Shown piece by piece: positions 41,301 through 53,300 of a stretch of 64,000 nucleotides of DNA (the first letter of the stretch is position 1; each line of letters begins with the position of its first letter). This stretch comes from Allolobophora icterica. Its lineage: Eukaryota; Annelida; Clitellata; Crassiclitellata; Lumbricidae. The stretch is from NCBI GenBank assembly GCA_963556255.1, contig OY744607.1:48146346-48210345 (forward strand), in the 5' to 3' direction. Position numbers and translations under genes: made by a program. The notes beneath the pieces are model-generated. The model worked only from the letters and a program-made list of their open reading frames with translations. It had not been told where the DNA came from and did not search any database.

Positions 41301-44300
41301 TTTGTCCGATCACATCTGCCGCTGATGTCCACACATGTTCCGTCTCCACAGGTGAACTCAGTTCGTGGATCGCATGTTGCTAATAATGAAAGCATTCAAA
41401 CAGATATAATGAGAAACTGACAAATACAAATCTGGCTATCAGCAACCCAAAATCTAAAATGCTATCGCAATGCCATGAACTTTATAATAAAAAAACACAA
41501 TGCATTGTAGTTACAGTATTAATAGAATGAAAACAAAAATGTTATGAATATGTGTCAGGCTTAACTAAAATAACAAGCAGTAATCACATACTGAACCACC
41601 ATATCTCACCACATCCATGTTCATCAGATCCATCAGGGCAGTCGAAGCGGCCATCACACTTCTTTTCAATGTCTACACATGTTCTATCTGCACAGGTAAA
41701 TTCCTGATATGCCTCACATCGAGTGTAGTCAACTGAATGAGAAAACATAACCTTAAAGAATTCACAACAATGTTAAATCACCAACTAACTGATGCTATAT
41801 AAAATGTAATATAAATGTTACTTTAAATCCTGCCTGTGCATCGCATGTGGGTTGTGGAGACTCAGGTATTGCTACTAATGAAAGCATTTACATAATTAAT
41901 AGATATTTTAAAATAACAAAATTTATTAGATTGACATAGGTGCATGAAGGTTTAGCGCTAATCTACAAAATAATATGGTCATCAGCAAACTAAACTCTAA
42001 AATATTATAGAAACACAATGAACTTTATTATGAGGAAAAAAATAGTTATAGCAACACATGTAAAACACACAAGAAGTCTTAAGCTCAGACTGAAAAATAA
42101 ACTGTCCAAAATAAGCCAACATAGCAAACAGTGGTAGTTAATATTAAACCATCACATCTCACCACATCCATGTTCATCGGATCTATCACGGCAGTCAAAA
42201 CGGCCGTCACACTTCTTTTCAATATTTACACATCCTCCGTCTGCGCAGGTAAATTCCTGGTATGGCTCACATCCTGGTGCCGGAGTGAAGTCTTCTGAAT
42301 GAGAAAAATACAACATTAAAGAATTCAGAGCCATGCTTCTAAACAGTTCTCAATTAGCTTGCCTCTATATAAATATGTTTAACTATGCTTTCTGTACTTC
42401 ACCATAAATTAGATGACAAATATGTAAATGCATTCATTATATTCTTGATCATCTCCATCTCCTAACACCGTCCATTTGACGCTGATGGGTGTGATCCTGC
42501 ATTACATTACACTGAACTGCTTTACCAGTAATTGCAATATATATTTCATATATTTTGTATATATTTTTATAAAAACAAGACGATACTTACAGGTGACTTT
42601 GATATCACCAAAATAAGTTTAGATTGTATCAATTCAATACAATACGAGGTATAGAGAACATTAGCAAAGGGATTGAAATATGACCACTTACCACAATTAT
42701 ATTCATCTGTTCCATCTGCACAATCATACTTTGTCCGATCACATCTTCCACTGATGTCTATACATGTTCCATCTCCACATCTAAATCCTGTCTTCGGATC
42801 ACAAGTGGGTTGTGGAGTGGGTTGTGGAGGCTGAGTTGCTGTTATTAATGAAAGCATTTACACAGTTAATACAAATTTTAAAATAACAAAATTTATTACA
42901 TTGACATAGCCTGTCTTCGGATAAATCCTGTCTTCGGATCACAAGTGGGTTGTGGAGTGGGTTGTGGAGGCTGAGTTGCTGTTATTAATGAAAGCATTTA
43001 CACAGTTAATACAAATTTTAAAATAACAAAATTTATTACATTGACATAGCTAGGACTTCGATGGCTTAGTATCAAGCTTTTACCATCCTTGGCCGTTCCT
43101 TATAGAATGACTTGCCCCCTCACTCCGTAGCAAGATTTTGTTTGGGAACTTGCCCTCTTCTCTCTGTTGCCTGAAGACCTTCCTTTCCCTCGGGGCTGTC
43201 ACGCTGAGAGCGCCTCTGCATAGTCTATACTGTGAGGTGTGAGCAGCGCTTTATAAATAACCATATATGGTACGATATGATAGCTGCATGTAGGTTAATC
43301 TACAAATCTGGTCATCAGGAAACTAGACTCTAAAATGTTATAGCAACACAATGAACTTTATTATGAGGGAAAAAGTAGCTATAGTAATACATGTAAATAG
43401 AGTCAAAACACACAAGAAGCATTAAGCTCAAATTGAAAAAAGAAACTATTCAAAATAAGCCAACATAGCAAACACTAGTGAAAATTAACCATCACATCTC
43501 ACCACATCCATGTTCATCGGACCTATCACGGCAGTCAAAACGGTCATCACACTTCCTTTCAATATCGACACATGTTCCGTCTCCACAGGTAAATTCCTGG
43601 TATGGTTCACATCTTGGTGCCAGAGTGGTGTCTACTGAATGAGAAAAATACAACATTAAAGAATTCACAGCCCCGCTTCTAAACAGTTCTCAAAAAGCTT
43701 GCCTCTATATAATATATTTAATAATGCTTTCCATACTTCATAATAAATTAGATGACGAAATATATAAATGCATTAATCATATTCTTGATCATCCCCAACT
43801 CCTGATGCCATCCATCTGACATTGATGCGTGTGAATACCGGTAAATGATCACCATTCTTATCGGTCAGTCATCAAATTTGGTGCTTTTCTCATGTTTAGT
43901 CTAATCTTTATATGTTTTACATTTTTACTGTGTAACTAGCATTACATATTTGATATTTGAGGTAAAAACTGCTATTAAATATAACACACTAAATCAACTG
44001 ATATACAGATTACTCTTACATTATCAACACTAGAGAAGCGTAAAATTATACTAATGTAATACTTCACTTTTACAAGCACAAGAGTACCGGATATGAACAA
44101 ATTATAGAAATTACTTACTACAATTGAATTCATCTGTTCCGTCTGCACAGTCATATTTTGTCCGATCACATCTTCCACTGATGTCTACACATGTTCCATC
44201 ACCACAGGTGAACTCAGTCCGAGGATCACATGCTGGTTTCACTGAAATCGTAATCGTAATCTCCAAATCTCTAAAGCGCCACTTAAAAGCTAAGCTCAGT

Positions 44301-47300
44301 TATTGCTATTAATGAAAGCACTCACACATTTTACCAGAAACATAAAATAAAATTCACTAAATTATCATATCTATCATAAATATCATCATATTTCCTTACA
44401 TGGTTATTGTTTTTCACAAGGCTGGCTATCTTAGGTCAAACATCCATATAGAATGACAAATGCTGTCCAAAACAATCCAATTCTAATTTACCAATGTGCC
44501 AATAGTATTATTAAATTTTCATCTGAAAGTTGAAAAAAGAAACTGGAAAAAACTTCAAACCAAAGTCTAAATGCTATAGCAACACAATCGACAGATCAAC
44601 AGATACCCGGTATTTATGATGATAAAAAGTGCTATGGTTACAAAACAATAAGCTGAAAAGTATATGAAATCACACGATAAATCCTACACTGAATTTGGAG
44701 AACAAAGTCAATATAACAAGCAGCAGTTGAATATCGAGCCATCATATCTCACCACATCCATGCTCATCAGACCCATCACGGCAGTCGACACGGCCATCAC
44801 ACTGGTTGGCAATGTCTATACATGTTCCATCTCCGCAGGTAAATTCTTGGTATGGCTTACACCGTCTTGTGTAGTCCTCTAAATGGGAAGAACATTACCT
44901 TTAAGAATGCAGAACAATTCTTTTATAAATATCTAATCAATCACCGATGCACTTGCTTTGAAACAAGCTATTTAAAAGTACTTGGCAGTCTTACAATACT
45001 TTTCGCTCCATTACATTGAACCGCTTTAATAACATCATATGTTTAGTCCAAGTAACTACTAACAATTAAAAGCTGTACGGCATAAGTAGAAGCTGATACT
45101 TATAGATGATTTTTGCATTACCATAAATAAAGAAGTTTTAGGTTACATTAATGCAACACTGTTGCTTCGTAATAAGCACTCCAGTATAAAAGCCGGTATA
45201 TGACCTACTTACCACAATTAAATTCGTCTGTTCCATCTGCGCAGTCATATTTTGTCCGATCGCATCTTCCACTGATGTCCACACATGTTCCATCTCCACA
45301 GGTGAACTCGGTCTGTGAATCACATGTAGGCTGTGGAGTTGGTGCTTCTAAAATGTGTGTGCTTCAATTTTCAAGTATACAAAAATGCCTTAAAAATCCA
45401 TATCAAATATTGGGTGCAAATTAAAGCCAGATGCTTTGCTAGACGGAATTCTGAAACAATATTTACAGATTTCTGAAAAAGCACCAATATCAAAGCTATT
45501 TTCACCTTCACCTTAAAATTCAAAATCATTGCCACACACAGTGGCGGCGATCTTGTTTGACAGGTGGGGTGGACATTTTGCAACTGATCTGGTGAAAAAA
45601 GAGTTTTGAACTGATCTGGTGAAAAAAAGGTCCCAAAAATTTTTTCGCACTGATGCGCGACAAAATTTGATGACCTTTTTTTGAGGTTTCCTCAAAATTT
45701 GGGGGTCCGATGTATGACGTGTCCTCCCCACTCTTAAAGGTGGGGTCTTGTCCCCCTCGACCCCCGGGATCGTCGCCCATGGCCACACACCTCATTTAAT
45801 CCGTCAACGCTTTGAATAAGACAATATACTAAAATTGCTCAACATCATTTAAAGTGCATTGATCCCAATTAACAGCTCTTCAAAAGTCTATGATCCATCA
45901 GTAAAGTTATGTTTACAGAACATAACACAACATAAAATTGTGCAGGTTTTCAAGTAGACCTAATACAATAACTTATCTGTGTTATAACCATATTGCACTT
46001 TACACTCCTTAACTTCAATATATTGCTGCATCTAGTGGTCAGCATGTTGGACTCTCAACGGAGAGGTCTGGGTTCAAATTTCCACTACAGCAAAAAGAAG
46101 TTTCAAAATTTTTTATCCACATGTACCCCTAGCCATATAATCGGCAATAAAATATGTGCATTAACCATATACTCTTGGTGCGAAGATCAAGGGGGAAGGG
46201 ATAGCACTGGCTTCCAGCACCAATATGCTGATGCTAAGAAAATTAAGTTGCTAACACATACCCATGGCTGCTTCACAGGTTAGCTTAAGGGACTGCTCTA
46301 TGTACTTCTCTTCTTCGAAACAAGAAAACTCAGAGCTAACATAAAAGAAAAAGTATCCTAACCACAGCCATCTTCATCCGTTCGATCTCGACAGTCAAAC
46401 TCTCCATCACATTGTCGCTCCAGGTCAATGCAAGTACCATCCCCACATGTAAACTCATACAAGTAATTGCAGCGAGGAGCAGACGTTACCAAATCTAACA
46501 ATAAAGTAAATTGACAACAACAAATATGTAATGCCTACATAAACTATTTAATGTTTCCCAAAAAAGTAGCAAGACTGAGGCAGATACAAGGTAAACATCC
46601 AGGTGCAGTACCTGGAAAAGGATCACAATGATAATCATAGTCTTCAAATCTCTAAAGCGCCACTTAAAAGCTAAGCTCAGTTATTGCTATTAATGAAAGC
46701 ACTCACACGGTTTACCAGAAACATAAAATAAAATTCACTAAATTATCATATCTATCATAAATATCATCATATTTCCTTACATGGTTATTGTTTTTCACAA
46801 GGCTGGCTATCTTAGGTCAAACATCCGTATAGAATGACAAATGCTGTCTAAAACAATCCAATTCTAACTTACCAATGTGCCAATAGTATTATTAAATTTT
46901 CATCTGAAAGTTGAAAAAAGAAACTGGAAAAAACTTCAAACCAAAGTCTAAATGCTATAGCAACACAATCGACAGATCGACAGATATTTATGATGATAAA
47001 AAGTGCTATGGTTACAAAACAATAAGCTGAAAAGTATATGAAATCACACGATAAATCCTACACTGAATTTGGAGAACAAAGTCAATATAACAAGCAGCAG
47101 TTGAATATCGAGCCATCATATCTCACCACATCCATGCTCATCAGACCCATCACGGCAGTCGACACGGCCATCACACTGGTTGGCAATGTCTACACATGTT
47201 CCATCACCACAGGTGAACTCAGTCCGAGGATCACATGCTGGTTTCACTGAAATCGTAATCATAGTCTTCAAATTTCTAAAGCGCCACTTAAAAGCTAAGC

Positions 47301-50300
47301 TCAGTTATTGCTAATAATGAAAGCACTTACACAGTTTACCAGAAACATAAAATAAAATTCACTAAATTATAATATCTACCATAAATATCATCATATTTCC
47401 TTACATGGTTATTGTTTTTCACAAGGCCAGATGTTTTTCATCTTAGGTCAAACATCCATATAGAATGACAAATGCTGTCTAAAACAATCCAATTCTAATT
47501 TACCAATGTGCCAATAGTATTATTAAATTTTCATCTGAAAGTTGAAAAAAGAAACTGGAAAAAACTTCAAACCAAAGTCTAAATGCTATAGCAACACCAT
47601 CGACAGATCGACAGATATTTATGATGATAAAAAGTGCTATGGTTACAAAACAATATGCTGAAAAGTATATGAAATCACACGATAAATCCTACACTGAATT
47701 TGGAGAACAAAGTCAATATAACAAGCAGCAGTTGAATATCGAGCCATCATATCTCACCACATCCATGCTCATCAGACCCATCACGGCAGTCGACACGGCC
47801 ATCACACTGGTTGGCAATGTCTATACATGTTCCATCTCCGCAGGTAAATTCTTGGTATGGCTCACACCGTCTTGTGTAGTCCTCTAAATGGGAAGAAACA
47901 TTACCTTTAAGAATGCAGAACAATTCTTTTATAAATATCTAATCAATCACCGATGCACTTGCTTTGAAACAAGCTATTTAAAAGTACTTGGCAGTCTTAC
48001 AATACTTTTCGCTCCATTACATTGAACCGCTTTAATAACATCATATGTTATTAAAGCGAAACATCAGCAAAACTTTAGTCTAATAAAATCGCCAGTAGAC
48101 TGAGGAATATGAAATTTACAATTCATTGTGTGGCCCATAAACCCATTAAGTAAGTTTACCTCATTGTTAGATTGCTGTAAACGTGTCTATGGTTCTACCA
48201 CAAGATCACTACGCCACAACCCTTATATATCTCACCACTCCCCATTGTTTTGCTACAAACATGCAATGAATTACTTAGCAACTACCACATGCTTCATCGG
48301 ACCTTCATTTCCGTTCCCAGCATCACCCAGCCTGTTTATTGAACTCAATATTCATTACACAGATACCTCAGTTGAAATACCTTACAACATTCAATCAACA
48401 ATTAGATGCACAGTCATTAATTCTGTGAAAGCCGCATACCACAGTTAAGTTCATCTGTCCCATCTTCACAGTCATATTTTGTCCGATCACATCTTCCGCT
48501 GATGTCAACACATGCTCCGTCTCCACAGGTGAACTGAGTCCGTGGATCACATGCAGGTTTAGAAGGTTGAGTAGTTATATCTAAATTCACATTTAGCATT
48601 CACCCTTCACCAAATAACTAGAAGTCAAAGTGCATTACTTAGGAACACAGGCCATTTTTTTGCATCACGGCATATAGAATCCCTCAGGAATTAAATTATT
48701 CTTATTATTATTTATTAATATATTTATTTAGTAACTTCTAAGGCCAGTGTCTAAGGCACAAGGCATCAACTACATATTTATTCTCTAATCACATATTTCC
48801 CTAAGACACGCTCTCTCAAATCTAAGAAGTCTACTTAGTCCTATATGTAACCGCTTTCAACTATGCAGGAAGCCACAGTCAGAAAGAAGCCACAAAGAAA
48901 TACAGAGAGAGAAACACAGAGAGTAAAACAGACAGAGGTCATGCCACACAAACCACAGTTGAATTCATCAGTTCCATCAGTGCAGTCGTACTTCGTGCGA
49001 TCACATCTTCCACTGATGTCTACACATGTTCCATCACCACAGGTGAACTCAGTCCGAGGATCACATGCTGGTTTCACTGAAATCGTAATCGTAATCTCCT
49101 AATTTCTGAAGCGCCACTTAAAAGCTAAGCACAGGGCCCAGCTTATTCATGAGCGTTGAAAGCACTTACACGACTGCCTTAAATTTTAAAATAAAGAAAT
49201 TAAATAAATTTCTCAGATAATATATTTCTCTGTACATCATAAGCAAGTACTCTCTATCATCTGAAATGTTAATACCATAACAATATTAAACTGAAAAAAA
49301 TTCATTCTAACCTACGAATTTGTACAGAATTAAAAAGAAAATAGAAAAAACTAAAACTAACAATAAATAAACGTAATAGTTTCTTCATTTATATTTAGAG
49401 ATTTCAATCAAATTCATTTCTACACTGTAAACAGGGAATACAATATAAAACCAGCCATCCATTGCTTTAAACTCTTTACCTTCCAATATGTTTATGTCTT
49501 AACCTCTGTACAACTGTTTTTGAAACTATTATCCTTTTTGTCTAATAGTAGTATTACAGTCCTTGGATCACATACGGGATGCACAGGAGGACTTGTTGTT
49601 TCAAAACATAGAGTATACCGAGCACCAAAATGCACTACATAAATGTCTATAAACTACACAGATATCTCTTAAACCCAGGGACGTATCTAGCGTTGGGCTT
49701 GGGGGGGCTTAAGCCCCCCCAAACGAAGTTGAAGCCCCCCCCAAACAAGTCAAGCCGTTGTATGCTTACGGCTAAAATTCGTATGAACACTGTATAAATG
49801 TTGCCATGTTCAAGGCTTAAGCCCCCCAAACGAAAAAGGCTAGTTACGTGCCTGCTTAAACCAAGACATTAATTTTAGGAGGACAGTATTTACTTGATCT
49901 TTTTGTTCCCAGGGCTAAAACTGCCTTGACCCAGCACCGGGCGTTTGCTGTAGTGGGTCCCACGATCTGGAATGACCTTCCCCCTCTGCTCAGGGTCAAA
50001 CTAATGACTGGGTTTTCCTCATCGGTCTCGCGTTCCCTAAAGGCATTTCTGTTTCCCCGGGGCTTCTGTGCTGAGAGCGCGTCTGAATAGTTATTCTGCG
50101 AGAGGCACTTTATAAGTTTCTAGATACAATACCATACAATAATATATAAAGAAACAACAGCAAAATGTTGTTCAAATAGAAACATTTATGAATAAACAAC
50201 AACAAAAGATATTTTAAAGAACAGTATTTTTAATAACTATGTTCTAGTCACTGTAATAATACAATTTTGGAGCCAGTCGTATCTTATAACTGTGGTGCAA

Positions 50301-53300
50301 AGCATCACATGGGTTACTTCTGCGTGGCCACTTACCACATTCAGACTCATCGCTGGAATCACGGCAGTCGAGTTTCTTATCACAGACGAGCCTGCTATCA
50401 ATGCAAGTACCATCACCACAGGTAAACTCCCAAGCATTGCACACTTGTGGTGTAGGCGATGCACGTGTGTACATTTCTGTGAAGGCAGAATAAAAAAATC
50501 AATAAAAAAAATCCCAAATGGGCTTCAAACAAAGTTAAGCAATTTAAACCTCACAGCGTTAATGGTATTTCAATTCTTACTTTTCATCATACAGTATCAT
50601 TACTCTCTGCTCACCATTTTCAACCTACCACAAGTTGCACTGATGGAGGTCCTTAAATGTGTAATATTAATGTCTGAGTACATGCCGGTATAGCAATTTA
50701 GTAGAAAAAAGAAACAAAGAAGGTAGGATAACTTAAACATTCATTCACTCACACTGCTTCCTAATTCAAGTGGATGTACCGGTAACTATAGCTGTGTACT
50801 TGGATAAATGCAATTCAGCAGGATACTCATGGGTTATTTTGATATAAGCACATAATGCATGTAAATGAGTTACTTTGTCTCACCTTATCTCACCACGATA
50901 ATGCTATGTATGTGTACACATATGTGTAAATGTGAGCGTTAACTGAAAATTTCTCTATATCTTTCAGCACAACAGTTTAGCAGTTAGCATGCTGGACTGT
51001 AAACCCAGTGGTCGAAAGGGGTTCAAATCCAACAGCAGAGATATTTCAAGGCCTCTGTTCCAGTCGTGCACCATAGTGAACTTAGCTATGAGTACAATGA
51101 TGGTACAATGCTGATGGGATGATAAAGCAGCGAGGGAGAGGACTGGACAACCGCCCTCATCTACTAAGGCAACGAAAATAAAATTGCTAACACTGCACAC
51201 CCATGGCTGCCTTTCAGGATGAAGTTAAAGGACTATTCTTCGTTTACCTACACTCTCCCTGCTAGACATACCACAATCAAATTCGTCTGTTCCATCTACG
51301 CAGTCATATTTTGTCCGATCACATCTGCCACTGATGTCTACACATGTTCCATCTCCACAGGTGAACTCAGTTCGTGGATCGCAAGTGGGTCGTGGAGGTG
51401 TTGGTTCCACTGAAATCGTAACCGTAATCTCCTAATTTCTAAAGCGCAACTTAAAAGCTAAGCACAGGGCCCAGCTTATTCATGAGCATTGAAAGCACTT
51501 ACACAACTGTTTCAAATTTTAAAATAAAGAAATTAAATATTTCTCTGTGCATCATAAGCAAGTACTCTATCATCTGAAATGTTACAGTGATATCTCACTT
51601 ATCGTATTTTGTTCTTATAGTAATACCATAATGTACAATAATAAACTGACTCAAATCTATTCCAACCTACGAATTTACACAGAATTAAGAAGGAATATAT
51701 AGAAAACAATAAACCTAACAATTTAAACTAACATAATAATTTCTTCATTTATATTTAGAGACTTCAATCAGTTTCATTTCTAAACTATTTATAAACAGGG
51801 AATACAAAAATAAACCAGCCAACCATTGCTTTAATCCCTTTACCTTCAAACATATTTATGTCTGAACTTCTGTACAACTATTTTTGAAACTATTATCTTT
51901 TTGTCTAATAGTAGTATTACAGTTCAATCTAATTCGTACCACACTCAAGTTCGTCTGTTCCATCTGCACAGTCATATTTTGTCCGATCACATCTTCCGCT
52001 GATGTCCACACATGTTCCATCACCACAGGTGAACTCAGTCTGAGGATCGCATGTGGGACGTGGAGTTTCAGCTGGAAATAGCAGAAAACCCCAAACTTCA
52101 TCACTACTAATACCACTGAGAACGTTGACAAGATGTGCTACATAAATGTCCATATAAATGTAATACATATTATGATAGTAAGCACATAATATGTCTTATG
52201 GATTGGCATCAACTAGGGTAATCTGGTTGTTCCCAGTTGCATACTTCCACAATGCAACATGTAAGCCTCGCAGTAGTTGGCCTCTGGAACAGGCTCCTAT
52301 GCAATATGCAATATAAACTTCCTCAACATTCCATGCCTCTATTTCATAAGTGATTGAAGACCATTCTGTTTGATTGGGGTCTTCTGTAATCAGGTTGGGA
52401 GCACCTCTGATGAGTTCTCTTGAAGAGGCGCTATATAAATAAGCACTTACAATTACAATTACAACAAAGACCACAAGTGTCTGTAATTTACATAAGATTG
52501 CAGCTTAACTCATTTTACCTGCAATTAATGTTAACATAGTTCATTACAAGGAGCAGCAACAGAATGTTTATCATATAAGCTTTTGAACATGAACGCCATC
52601 TATATATGTAAGCAACAGATAAAGTGAAGATCAGGTAAGACAGACAAACCGAAAATACAACAGCAGTCCCCAGCGCGAATGACGGCGATCATGTACATTG
52701 TACAATTGGGGTGCCTAACCCTAACCCTGATTTTTAAAATCCAACTTCCACTCGCAGGTATAGCTTTTAGTCGCACACATACATAGGCTACACTGACCCT
52801 AACCCTAAGCTCTAACCGACCCTCACGACGCTAACCCTGACCCTAACCGACCCTCACGATGCATAGTCACCCACCCAGGTAGCACATCGGCACCCCGATT
52901 GTACATGATCGCCTGAATGACTTCAAGAAGTTATATGCCTTTATATCAACAAACTATAGCTTAAAATTTGAAGGGTCTGTACACGTCGCTGGCGTGTATA
53001 CCTCTGCAACAGATGATAGTTTCAATCTGTCACTTACGACAATCAAACTCGTCACTTCCATCCGAACAGTCGTGCCTGCGATCACACACCAAGTGGTTGC
53101 TGATACAGGAACCGTCTCTGCAAGTGAACTGAGATGAATCACAGTCTCGTGGCGGAGGCGTCAGTAGATCTGCAACACATGATAATTTTCCAGACTAATT
53201 TACATGCAAGCGTTTACATGCAGTTTCAGAACAGCATAACTATGGCACCTCTGCTAATAACCATTCTCATACTAAGCGACTGTAAACAAAGGATGTGAAT

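Larger units (their letters stand above)
46640..47900. repeat. Tandem duplication of an intron-plus-LDLa exon block (~630 bp, two copies)
   Basis: 46650-47246 (intron and L12) and 47278-47883 (intron and L11) are near-identical neighbours; the third copy is 44242-44878. Differences are few single bases and a short insertion near 47427. Confidence 0.9.

Noticed and set aside
45513..45795. Overlapping minus-strand open frames of 89-91 codons
   Set aside because: They lie within the 243-bp MITE (45539-45781) and show no protein family.
52710..52870. Interstitial telomere
   Set aside because: Only two or three CCCTAA units in a row, inside a MITE with its own inverted ends.
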